Of a DNA stretch of 47,629 nucleotides, positions 24,408 through 32,807 are shown piece by piece (positions within the stretch are counted from its first letter, which is position 1; every line of letters starts with the position of its first letter). The notes below the pieces were generated by a model. It did no database searches, was not told where the DNA came from, and worked only from the letters and a program-made list of their open reading frames with translations. The stretch lies in assembly GCA_047973435.1 (NCBI GenBank), contig JBKECA010000084.1:1-47629 (forward strand). The letters are read 5' to 3'. Origin of the DNA: JBKECA01 sp047973435 (lineage in GTDB: Bacteria; Planctomycetota; Planctomycetia; Planctomycetales; Planctomycetaceae). The position numbers and the translations under genes were made by a program.

Positions 24408-25766
24408 TTACGGACGCGACTCGACAATCCCAGTCGGGTCACTGTGCGGGGCAACCGCTTCCGACTGGTACTTGGCAAGACGCTGCTGCAATTCATGCAG
24501 CTTGTCGGGCAACTGAGTGGCGAGGTTCGACTGTTCACCGGGGTCTTCCCGCAAATTGAAAAGTTCCGGCCCCGCATTCCTGGGCGTCTTTCCTTTGCCG
24601 CCGCGTTTGTTGTTGACCACCAGCTTCCAGTCGCCGACACGAATTGCGGCCACATTTGGCTCGCACGCCAGCAGGATCTCCTGATGCGGAGTCGCTGCAC
24701 CGGAGGTGAGGACGGGCAGACAGTTCAGACCGTCCAGCGACCGCGGCTGGTGCTCGGCGTCGAGCGGCACTCCGGCCAGCGCGGCAAACGTCGGGAGCAA
24801 GTCGACGATGTGCAGCGGCTGGGCGATGCGTTGTCCAGCGGGGATGTGTCCCGGCCAGGCGACGCAAGCGGCGACGCGATGCCCCCCTTCGTACGGCGTT
24901 CCTTTGTTGCCGCGGAGCGGACCATTGTCGGCCGGTCCAATTCCGCCGTTGTCGCTGCTGAAGACAATGAAGGCGTTCTGTTGGCGCCCCGCCTGCTCCA
25001 GCGCTGTCAGGATGCGACCGATCGCGAGATCCATTTCGCTGAGCATTGTGGCGTACTCGCGCCGGGCCTGCGGCAAGTTTTCAAAGTCTTGTTCCCGACC
25101 GGGCGCGGTGTGGTAAGGAGAATGCACCGCGTTGAAGGGGACGTACAGGAACAGCGGCTTCTCGCGCGGTTGCTCAGCGACGATTTGCACCGCCTCGCGG
25201 GCAATAAGTTCGGTCGTGTAGCCGACATCGTCGCATGGTTTGTCGTTGCGATACCAGTCGCGTTGCCCGTCACGCATGTGTGTGTTGTAGTTCAGCATCC
25301 CGAAGAAATGGCCGTACTGGAAATCGAACCCGCGCTGCAGCGGCAGAAAAGACGGGTGATATTCGCCGAGATGCCACTTCCCGGTGATGGCGGTTGTGTA
25401 CCCAGATTCACGCAGGGCGTGCGCGAGAGTTCGTTCCGCCAGCGGCAGACCATACTGCATATGCGGTCGAATGACCCCTTCTTGAAGTCCGTACCGCATC
25501 GGGTAACGCCCGGTCATGAACGCAGCGCGCGTCGGTGAGCAGACCGTCTGGACGTAGAACTGCTCCAGGACCGCTCCGCGCTTGGAGAGCGCGTCGATGT
25601 GTGGCGTCGGGACGTCACGACCGCCGTTGAAACCGACATCGGCGTAGCCGAGATCGTCTGCCAGCAGGATGACGAAATCGGGGCGTGGTGGCGACTCCGC
25701 TGCCCCGCCGAAGCGACAGACCAAAGCCAGGACCGAGAACAACACCAACAGAAGTAAACGCGACAT
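24408..25766 (-). CDS. Sulfatase (arylsulfatase family, formylglycine-dependent)
   Basis: A secreted sulfatase of 452 residues (signal peptide MSRLLLLVLFSVLALVCRF). The metal-binding DD pair is in LLADDLGYADVG (35-46). The modification motif C-S-P-T-R is at 76-80, where Cys76 becomes formylglycine. TGKWHLGEYHP and SSDNGGIGPADNGPL supply further active-site residues. It most resembles N-acetylgalactosamine-6-sulfatase/arylsulfatase A-type enzymes (S1 family). The start ATG at 25766 fits the signal peptide. It is the last of a minus-strand run, 201 bp after the next sulfatase. Confidence 0.95.
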   Translation of the reverse strand: MSRLLLLVLFSVLALVCRFGGAAESPPRPDFVILLADDLGYADVGFNGGRDVPTPHIDALSKRGAVLEQFYVQTVCSPTRAAFMTGRYPMRYGLQEGVIRPHMQYGLPLAERTLAHALRESGYTTAITGKWHLGEYHPSFLPLQRGFDFQYGHFFGMLNYNTHMRDGQRDWYRNDKPCDDVGYTTELIAREAVQIVAEQPREKPLFLYVPFNAVHSPYHTAPGREQDFENLPQARREYATMLSEMDLAIGRILTALEQAGRQQNAFIVFSSDNGGIGPADNGPLRGNKGTPYEGGHRVAACVAWPGHIPAGQRIAQPLHIVDLLPTFAALAGVPLDAEHQPRSLDGLNCLPVLTSGAATPHQEILLACEPNVAAIRVGDWKLVVNNKRGGKGKTPRNAGPELFNLREDPGEQSNLATQLPDKLHELQQRLAKYQSEAVAPHSDPTGIVESRP

Positions 25767-25967
25767 GGGAACCAGGCCTATGGTGCTGGGATCGAATGGC
25801 GAGACGATCCGAATCAAATGAGGACAGCCCGTGAGAAATAGCAGTCCACTTCGGGAAGACAACGGGATATCAATGGATATCCGACCTCCGGCATTGAATC
25901 GACCTCGGTTGAACTCGACTGGTGCTGATGCGCCGATGGCGAAGCCGCGACAGTCCAGTCACGGCTG

Positions 25968-27392
25968 TTACTCTTGCGAAGCCTGCTTACTCAACCCGGG
26001 GTGCGGCCGGCGCATTCCGGGCACCTTCTCCCCGGTGGACCGGTCAAATCCATCGGGCGTCAGGCGATTCTCTCCGGGAAACTTGTCGTCCGTCTCCTGT
26101 TGCCAGGCATCAAGGGTGTCCTGCAGCCGGCGACGGATCGCTGCATGGGCTGCGTCGTCGGCCAGATTGGTCAGACAATGGGGATCGGCTCTGATGTCAT
26201 ACAGTTCCAGCTTTGCCCGCGGTGCAGCGAAGACCAGTTCCTGCGGTGCATCTAGTTTTCCAGCCGCGTGCCGCTGCTGCATAACCGAGTAGGTTGGAGA
26301 GCGAACCGCATCGGCTGGGGGAGTGGTCGGCAGGTGTGTCAGCCAGTTGCGAACCAGTCGATACCGACCGTCGGTAACACTCCGTTCGAAGGCCCGATAG
26401 TCGTGCCAGTTGTGCTCGGAGAACGCATAGTCGCGTGTGGCATGGTCAGGGTCGCTGAGTTGTGCGCGGAACGACTTCCCCTGCAGCGAAGGGAGCAGTT
26501 CCATTCCCGCCAAGTCCAGTAGCGTGGGGGCGATATCAATGACGCTCACCAGTCCACGCGTCGTCTGTCCCGGCTGCACCAGTGGGGGATAACGAACCAA
26601 AAACGGAGTTCGCACACCGTCTTCATAGACAGTTGTCTTGCAACGCGGGAACGGTCGACCGTTATCGCTGATGACGAGCAGCAGCGTTTGGTCGAGCACC
26701 CCCTGTCGATCGAGTTCGGAACGAACTGCTCCAATGGCCGCGTCGAAACGGCCGATCTCGTCGTAGTACAGCGCCAGGTCGCCGCGGACTTCAGGGGTGT
26801 CGGGAAAAACCGGGGGGACAACGACATCATCGACTGCATGTGGGGGGACGAGCGCCCCTGGGCGATAGTCACGATGGGGATCGGTGGCGGCGAACCAGAA
26901 ACAGAACGGGTGATCCTTGGGACGGGCCTTGAGTGTTGGGACCCAGTCTCCTTCCCCACCGGGACCGCCCCCCTCCCGGACGAGGTCGACCTGCCCCTTT
27001 GCGGGACCACCGAGATGCCATTTGCCAACCGCCGCGGTGTAGTAGCCCCCTTGGCGCAAGGCCGACAGGAACAGCACCTGCTCCGCGGGTAACGGCAGAT
27101 GCAGTTCTGCAGCGCCGGTTGAATGTGGATACCGACCCGTCAGGATGGAGCAACGACTCGGGCTGCAAGAGGAGCAGGTAAGATAGGCCCGATCAAAACG
27201 CATCCCTTCCTGTGCCAGACGATCCATCTGCGGAGTGCGGATATGCGGATGTCCGTAGGCACCGCAATCGTCCCAGGCCATGTCGTCGGCGACGAAGATC
27301 ACAAAGTTCGGCCGATCCGCCGCTGTGGCGGGGACCGCAGTCGACAGTGCAACGCACAGGAACCACCGCAGCGGCGAACGCAGGATTGACAT
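25968..27392 (-). CDS. Sulfatase, N-sulfoglucosamine sulfohydrolase-like
   Basis: A secreted sulfatase of 474 residues with a signal peptide (MSILRSPLRWFLCVALSTAVPATAA). Metal-binding VADDMAWDDCG at 34-44; formylglycine motif C-S-P-S-R at 76-80 in SSCSPSRCSILTGRYPHST, resembling heparan N-sulfatases (SGSH). GKWHLGGPAKG and ISDNGRPFP are present. True substrate specificity needs a subfamily comparison. It starts 58 bp after the EIIA-like gene ends, and the TIM-barrel gene lies upstream of that, so the three may form one operon. Confidence 0.94.
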   Translation of the reverse strand: MSILRSPLRWFLCVALSTAVPATAADRPNFVIFVADDMAWDDCGAYGHPHIRTPQMDRLAQEGMRFDRAYLTCSSCSPSRCSILTGRYPHSTGAAELHLPLPAEQVLFLSALRQGGYYTAAVGKWHLGGPAKGQVDLVREGGGPGGEGDWVPTLKARPKDHPFCFWFAATDPHRDYRPGALVPPHAVDDVVVPPVFPDTPEVRGDLALYYDEIGRFDAAIGAVRSELDRQGVLDQTLLLVISDNGRPFPRCKTTVYEDGVRTPFLVRYPPLVQPGQTTRGLVSVIDIAPTLLDLAGMELLPSLQGKSFRAQLSDPDHATRDYAFSEHNWHDYRAFERSVTDGRYRLVRNWLTHLPTTPPADAVRSPTYSVMQQRHAAGKLDAPQELVFAAPRAKLELYDIRADPHCLTNLADDAAHAAIRRRLQDTLDAWQQETDDKFPGENRLTPDGFDRSTGEKVPGMRRPHPGLSKQASQE

Positions 27393-27450
27393 CAACGGCT
27401 CCTCGGGCCGAATGGAAACGTGTCGTCTTCCCTGCGCCACCGCGTGACGA

Positions 27451-28152
27451 TCACTCAATCGCCAGATCAGCTGCGGTAATAACTTCGTGAGCCGAAGCGG
27501 CATCCGGGGTCTCGCGCAGATCAGCTAAAAACCTTGGTCGCTGGATCATCCGTCCCAGACGGGCCAGGATCTGCAGGTGAGTTCGGATGTCCCGGCAAAC
27601 GACCAGGAAGAAGAGATCGGTCGATGAGTTGTTGGCCGCGCCAAACGGGATTCCCGCGAAGGTGCGACCGAAGGCCAGAACACTGTCCTCCAGTACGTCG
27701 GGCAACGGCTGTCGCACGTGCGGAATGGCGACGCCGACATCGAACGCCGTCGAACATAGCTCTTCGCGCTCCTGGACCAGCTTCAATACGGTGGCGGGTT
27801 CCCAGATCTTCCAGGTTCGTCCCGCGGCTTCGACGAGTTGTTCCAGAACGGAGCGTTTGGTGCGGGCTTCCAGCGGGACCGAAATATGCTCGATGGGGAG
27901 CAGGCTGCTGACGGGCGTGGCGGCGCTGACTTCCGCCGAATGCTGAGCCCGCTCGACCACGGCGAGTTCCCCTTCGGAGTAGGTCCGCATTTCGTCTTCC
28001 AGCCAGGCGGCAATGTCGGCGGAGTGGAAGGTCCAATGGCCGCCCACCTTGCGGCCGGGCATCCGTCCTCGGCTGACCATGCGTTCGAGTTCTCGCCGAT
28101 CCCGACCGAGATGGGCGGCCAATTCGTCGAGCGTAAATGTTTCCGCAGCCAT
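27451..28152 (-). CDS. HTH-EIIA(Ntr) fusion protein (excisionase-type HTH plus PTS IIA domain)
   Basis: A protein of 233 residues. An excisionase/MerR-like helix-turn-helix lies at residues 5-55 (FTLDELAAHLGRDRRELERMVSRGRMPGRKVGGHW), then a linker, then a PTS EIIA type-2 (fructose/PtsN-like) domain from about 82, with the phospho-acceptor His145 in VGVAIPHVR. Planctomycetes lack classical PTS sugar uptake, so such proteins are thought to be regulatory. It sits between a sugar-isomerase-like gene and a sulfatase, suggesting a control role for that group; this is inference. Start ATG 28152; an in-frame start at 28185 adds 11 residues. Confidence 0.85.
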   Translation of the reverse strand: MAAETFTLDELAAHLGRDRRELERMVSRGRMPGRKVGGHWTFHSADIAAWLEDEMRTYSEGELAVVERAQHSAEVSAATPVSSLLPIEHISVPLEARTKRSVLEQLVEAAGRTWKIWEPATVLKLVQEREELCSTAFDVGVAIPHVRQPLPDVLEDSVLAFGRTFAGIPFGAANNSSTDLFFLVVCRDIRTHLQILARLGRMIQRPRFLADLRETPDAASAHEVITAADLAIE

Positions 28153-28203
28153 GTCAGCATCCGCGGGGAATTCAGACTTCCCCACCGTGGCAATCCCGAC
28201 GGA

Positions 28204-29178
28204 CTACGGTCGCTCGATGCGCACAGGCGGTTCGGCGGGCAGCAGAGGCGACCACAGTGCCGGTTCAACCGTCTCGAGTGTGGTTGCCAAATGGTGGGGC
28301 AGACTGAGGTGTTCAAACCGTCGTCGGCACTCCGCAATTAGACCGTGCGGGCTGCGCGACCACAAGTCGCGCCCCCAGGGGTCTAGTTCGTACAGCCCGC
28401 GGAAACCGGCGGCTTCAAGGGCTCCGACATGGGCTCCCAGCGGCAACGTGCCATCTCCGGGCAGAGCACGATCATTATCGTTCGCCGGTTCGCCATTGAG
28501 GTCACTGAGGTGCACCGAGGCGATCCGGTCGACAAAGGTCGCGATTCGCGCTGTCAGGTCGAGTTCGTGGCAGAGATGGAACGTGCTGTACGCCAGACCG
28601 ACCCACGGATTGTCCACCGTGTCCAACAGCGACAACGTTTCATCCAGAGTGTGCAGAAAGGTCCAACCTCGATGACAGACCGGATGCATCGGTTGAACGG
28701 CCAGCTTGACTCCCTGGCGGCCTGCGACGGCGCCCAACCGCTTGAGGGCTTCAACCACGATTCGCAGAGAGTGTTTCCGTGTGTGTGTCCGCCGCGGTCC
28801 CGTGACGACGACGACCGCCGGAGCGCCGACCTGAGCGGCTGCCCAGACTGCCAGACGCCCTTTGCCGACCGCATCATCCCAGGAACCGCAAGGTCCCCCG
28901 GTAAAACCACCGACCCACCCAACGGTCGAAACGAGCAGTCCCGACTGTTGAACCTCGTCTATGGCCCGTTCGAGTCCGCGCTCGGTCATCCGCTGCAGGG
29001 ACAGGCCGATGGCAGGAATGCCCCCTTGTCGAAAGCCGCCGAGGGCTTCCCCCAGCGACCAGCGCAAGGTCGACATCTGACTGACCGCCAATCGGCGATG
29101 CAGCGGTAGGTGCACATGGTAGGCAATAGAACGCTCACTGGCGGCCCAGCGGGCCGTCTGCAACGTACAGGAGTCCAT
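28204..29178 (-). CDS. Sugar phosphate isomerase/epimerase-like TIM-barrel protein
   Basis: A protein of 324 residues of the xylose isomerase-like/AP-endonuclease-2 superfamily. Strands are visible in PAIGLSLQRM, GLLVSTVGWVGG, GAPAVVVVTGP, VKLAVQPMHP, NPWVGLAYSTFHL, IASVHLSDLNG and GFRGLYELDPW, which include likely metal ligands (Glu/Asp/His). The start ATG at 29178 has AAAGGCG upstream; a later ATG at 29076 is where the conserved barrel begins. It lies 51 bp before the HTH-EIIA gene. Confidence 0.82.
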   Translation of the reverse strand: MDSCTLQTARWAASERSIAYHVHLPLHRRLAVSQMSTLRWSLGEALGGFRQGGIPAIGLSLQRMTERGLERAIDEVQQSGLLVSTVGWVGGFTGGPCGSWDDAVGKGRLAVWAAAQVGAPAVVVVTGPRRTHTRKHSLRIVVEALKRLGAVAGRQGVKLAVQPMHPVCHRGWTFLHTLDETLSLLDTVDNPWVGLAYSTFHLCHELDLTARIATFVDRIASVHLSDLNGEPANDNDRALPGDGTLPLGAHVGALEAAGFRGLYELDPWGRDLWSRSPHGLIAECRRRFEHLSLPHHLATTLETVEPALWSPLLPAEPPVRIERP

Positions 29179-29529
29179 ATTTTGAATCGCCTTTTTGCCC
29201 CGTGGAATCACGGGTCAGCGTCAGGATTGAAGTCTACTAAATGACCGTTGGCGATTTTTGGGCGCGCTGCCAGACGCGAATTTCGAATACGAAATCTCGA
29301 ATTACGAGTTGGCTCCTGCGCTGCGAGCAAATCTCCTCAACCCGAACGAACTTCGAGTCACGATGCCCACTCACTTCGGATTTCGAGATTCCGCATTCCG
29401 ATTTTTCGTGTTCCCGTTGGCTGTCCAAATTTCGCGCACTGTCATTTAGATGGAATACAGACATGACCCACTCTGTCGATGCCGCCCTGACCCCTCAGGT
29501 CGGCCTCGTCACTTCATCCAGCCTGCGAC
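29179..29529. repeat. Intergenic region with low-GC word-like repeats
   Basis: 351 bp with no credible gene. It is clearly more AT-rich than its surroundings and is made of recurring words such as TTCGAA, CGAAAT, CGAATT, CGGATT and ATTCCG. Two blocks, 29285-29308 and about 29383-29406, form an imperfect inverted repeat (19 of 24 positions). Short frames through it translate as strings like FEYEISNYE and FGFRDSAFRF, which reflect the DNA words, not a protein. Confidence 0.6.
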
Positions 29530-30615
29530 TCATCCTAGAGCATTCAAGCGAATGCTCGCATCGTCCGCCACATTGACCCAGACGTGGACGTGCGGCTCGC
29601 CGCGAAAGTGCCACACGAATGACGGACCTTCGATCCGCCAAACATCCCAGATGCCATCGTTCCCGACATCAACGGAACCACCGTCTTGATCGGCAGCGTA
29701 GAAGGAGAGCGAACATTCGTCGAGCCCACCCTGGGCATCCAGCATGTCCAATGCCTCCCGACGGCTCGACTCTCGATAAGGTTCCACCAGACTGGCCAGC
29801 ACGTCTCGTGCGACGGCCAGCTGATCTGCAGAGAGCGACTTGATTGGCAATCCTGAAATCGCCACCTCGTCCCCCTGAAAACCGACTTTCGCTTCCTCTG
29901 GTGCTGGCCGAATCAGCGCCTGTTCCCGCTGCTGGCCATCGAGCATCTTATACAGGCTGTTGGCCTTCTGCGCCTGTGGCCAGTAGACGTTGCCAGTATG
30001 TTCGGCATTTTCATAGAAGCCGCCGGCCTCCCGTGAAGCGTGACCGTAGAAGATTGGCCCTCCGAAGGCCACATGCTCGGCACTGTCTCCATCACAACGA
30101 ACAGTGCAGTGCCGACCGGTCATTACCAGCTGATAGGGGCCTTGTGCGGGATCGCCAAAGATCGCGATCGTTTGCGCCTTACCGTAACCTCCGGCATCAT
30201 CCTGCAATTGTTTGCGAATCCGAGCATGCCATTCCGGATTGTACAGCCCGAAAAAAATCGCCTCAATCAGATCCCGCTGATCTGCGGTGAAAAACTCTCC
30301 GCCAACCCGCAGTCGCTGACGATCGACCACACTCCAGTTGTTGGAGACAAAAGTTCGCAGCAAACCGCGATCGGCATCCTGATGATCCCAGCCAAAGCAG
30401 ATCTCCTGCTGCTGACCGGGAGTCAGTGTGGAATACAGCTTGGCAACCAGCTTCTCGGGTGTTTCCGCTGAATTCGCCTTGGCCGCGGAGGTCAGCGTTG
30501 GAGTGAAAGCCGCAGCAGTCGCTATGGCACTCGTTCGCTGGACGAATTGCCGTCGGCTGAGTTCGCCCGGCTGCGCCATTTTGTCGCAATCAGAACAGCT
30601 TGCGGAAGAGGACAT
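29530..30615 (-). CDS. Tat-exported DUF3500-like protein
   Basis: A protein of 361 residues with a twin-arginine signal (SRRQFVQRTSAIATAAAFTPTLTSA, Arg21-Arg22) preceded by a Cys-rich start. The mature part (LYSTLTPGQQQEICFGWDH, YNPEWHARIRKQL, FGGPIFYGHA, FVWHFRGEPHVHVWV) resembles DUF3500 family proteins, including the H-x-H segment near the C-terminus. I am unsure of the family and know no function. The ATG at 30615 has GGAG 8 nt upstream. It lies between sulfatase genes on the same strand. Confidence 0.7.
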   Translation of the reverse strand: MSSSASCSDCDKMAQPGELSRRQFVQRTSAIATAAAFTPTLTSAAKANSAETPEKLVAKLYSTLTPGQQQEICFGWDHQDADRGLLRTFVSNNWSVVDRQRLRVGGEFFTADQRDLIEAIFFGLYNPEWHARIRKQLQDDAGGYGKAQTIAIFGDPAQGPYQLVMTGRHCTVRCDGDSAEHVAFGGPIFYGHASREAGGFYENAEHTGNVYWPQAQKANSLYKMLDGQQREQALIRPAPEEAKVGFQGDEVAISGLPIKSLSADQLAVARDVLASLVEPYRESSRREALDMLDAQGGLDECSLSFYAADQDGGSVDVGNDGIWDVWRIEGPSFVWHFRGEPHVHVWVNVADDASIRLNALG

Positions 30616-30819
30616 GCAGGACTCCGGGGGGAGCGGACGACACGCAGCAGCCAACTCGCTGCGATCAGATCGGGCGGTAGTATGCGCCCGGTACTTCACG
30701 ATGGCAATCAGGAAATTTTTGTTCTGACCAATCCCGTCAGAGATCGGAATTCGCATTCCACAAGACTTGACTTCCCCACGTGCGCTGGTCCCACGCCGTG
30801 ATCGGTGCATGCGCGGATG

Positions 30820-32448
30820 TCACTGCGCATGCATTTGTCGAGAGGCCGGCATGTCATCGACGAAGTGCGCGTCGGTGTTACGGAGTTGATTGCTCGCTTG
30901 CGCTCGCAAGTCTTGCAGTTGTTTCTGATGCTCCATCCGTAGAGCAAGATTGGTCAACTCTTCGGGATCGGCTTGCAAGTCGTAGAGTTCCTCCGGTTCG
31001 CCCGCCACGAGCGTCCGGATGTACTTGAATCGCCCCTGTCGCAACAAGACGTACCACGGAGTGTTGCTGGTGGCATCCAGCTTCTCCCCGGACGTTGGAA
31101 TTGCATCTGTCTCCGCGCCATAGCTCCGGGCTGTATGCGTGAGCAGCATGGGAAAGTTCCAATCGTCACGCTCGGGGTTCTCCAGCAAAGGTCGGATGTC
31201 TCGACCATGCATTTGCCACGCCGGCTTGACTCCGGCAGTGTTGCAGAACAGTTGTGTCAGATCGGGTGAATTCACCGGATGACGGCAGACTCGCCCCGTC
31301 GGAATCACGCCCGGGCGGCTGATGATCAGCGGCGACGCGATCGTGGCGTCGTAGGGCGCCACTTTCTGGTTGAAGCCATGCTCGCCCAGGCCGTAGCCCT
31401 GATCGGCGGTGTACACCACCAGCGTGTTCTCCAGCTGACCCGAGGCCTCCAATGCCGCGAGCACACGGCCAACTCCTTCGTCGATCGCCAGCATGCACTC
31501 ATTGACCTGCTGGATCCAGGCATCGTAGGACTTGCCCGCCTCGAGCGCGTCAAAATTGCTGGCGACTCGACGCTTCTTCTTCATGGCGGGGCGACCATTC
31601 GGACCTTTCATCCAGGCACTCGTCACGTCCAGGTAAGCCGGCTTCTCGGGCCAGGGACCATAGATGTCCTTGGGAACCGAGGCCGTCTGCCCGCTGAGCT
31701 TGCCCTTGTGCCGCGGTGCGGGTGTCGTTGGCCCGTGAATCGCACCGTAACACAGCCACAGGTACCACGGTTTGCCGGCGTCGCGATGCTGACCGTTGAT
31801 GTACTCAACCGCCCAGTTGGTGTAGTTGTCGGTCGAGTAACCCTTCACCGGGCGATCGACCCCGTTAAAGGTCAGTATCTGATTGACGTAGTAATTCCCG
31901 GCGTTGTCGGGGTGCCCGGGACGATTCCAGACGATCTGATAGTCCCAGTCACGGCCGAAGCCGGTATCGGTCCCGGTGTGCCATTTCCCGATTTGCGCCG
32001 TATGGTACCCCTGTTTGCGGAACTCCGCTGGAACGAACGGGCACTGCTGCGGATCGTACGTACTGCCGGGATAGGTCCCCGCCATTGTCATGGACTGCAC
32101 AGCGTGTTGAAGGCGTCCCGTCAGCAATGAAGCCCGCGACGGCATACACCAGGCACCGAAGTAGGCCCGCTCGAAACGCACTCCTCGGTCGGCGAGTCGG
32201 TCGATATTGGGAGTTTGCACCCACTCGGGCGCTTCGTCGTAACAGCTGAGCGTTTTGTAGGACTGATCGTCCGCGTAGATGAACAGGATGTTGGGGCGAT
32301 CCGGCGTCGCGGCAAACACCGGCACCGACCTGTGCATCGCCAGCAGTCCGACCAGTCCCAGCCACACCCAGGTTCGGCAAATCCGCCAGCGTTGTTGAGA
32401 AGTCTGCGGCGTCCCGGATCTGGAGAAAGCCGTCCGTTGAGTCTGCAT
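30820..32448 (-). CDS. Sulfatase with a CMPSR modification motif
   Basis: A secreted sulfatase of 542 residues with an N-terminal hydrophobic segment (WVWLGLVGLLAMHRSVPVF). Metal-binding YADDQSYKTL lies at 58-67; the formylglycine motif is C-M-P-S-R at 101-105, which keeps the essential C-x-P-x-R. GKWHTGTDTGFGRDWDYQ and YTADQGYGLGEHG complete the active site. Its unusual regions (PGHPDNAGNYYVNQ, EKPAYLDVTSAW) do not point me to a defined specificity. The start ATG at 32448 fits the signal. It faces the divergent TPR-redoxin gene across a 359-bp control region. Confidence 0.93.
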   Translation of the reverse strand: MQTQRTAFSRSGTPQTSQQRWRICRTWVWLGLVGLLAMHRSVPVFAATPDRPNILFIYADDQSYKTLSCYDEAPEWVQTPNIDRLADRGVRFERAYFGAWCMPSRASLLTGRLQHAVQSMTMAGTYPGSTYDPQQCPFVPAEFRKQGYHTAQIGKWHTGTDTGFGRDWDYQIVWNRPGHPDNAGNYYVNQILTFNGVDRPVKGYSTDNYTNWAVEYINGQHRDAGKPWYLWLCYGAIHGPTTPAPRHKGKLSGQTASVPKDIYGPWPEKPAYLDVTSAWMKGPNGRPAMKKKRRVASNFDALEAGKSYDAWIQQVNECMLAIDEGVGRVLAALEASGQLENTLVVYTADQGYGLGEHGFNQKVAPYDATIASPLIISRPGVIPTGRVCRHPVNSPDLTQLFCNTAGVKPAWQMHGRDIRPLLENPERDDWNFPMLLTHTARSYGAETDAIPTSGEKLDATSNTPWYVLLRQGRFKYIRTLVAGEPEELYDLQADPEELTNLALRMEHQKQLQDLRAQASNQLRNTDAHFVDDMPASRQMHAQ

Positions 32449-32807
32449 GTGGCTGCCGAAATGAAAGAGGAAGCGACCCAAGGTAATTTCGTCTTCCCGC
32501 GCTGTCGCCCGAGGCTGAGGGGTCGATTGCACCCGACGCGGCGAACGTAAGGCGTCGAATTGTCTGCAATGCGACATCAGAAAAATGCGACATCAGAAAA
32601 TGGTCGGTCGTGCGGTCATGACTTGCCGGACCCCATTTCGCCGATTCTCATTCAATCCAGCGCAGGGCTGTTTCGAGGATCGTACTCGCCGCACACACCT
32701 TCGCAATTGCGAAGGCCGATGCTTTCGGCGACGATATCATTTCCGCCGCTGAGATTCGACCAACTCGCGCCGCGGTCGCCTCATCTGTCGATTGTCCGGA
32801 GTGTTGT
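32449..32807. other. Divergent control region with an exact 16-bp tandem repeat
   Basis: 359 bp between the divergent sulfatase and TPR-redoxin genes. AATGCGACATCAGAAA occurs twice in direct tandem at 32568-32583 and 32584-32599. It could be an operator or a recent slippage duplication. No clear promoter boxes were identified. Confidence 0.5.

Noticed and set aside
24444..25538. 364-codon plus-strand ORF
   Set aside because: Antisense to a sulfatase with a complete active site; composition is atypical for a protein.
29258..29449. Short plus-strand ORF in the AT-rich repeat block
   Set aside because: Its sequence (FEYEISNYE, FGFRDSAFRF) is an artefact of the repeated DNA words.
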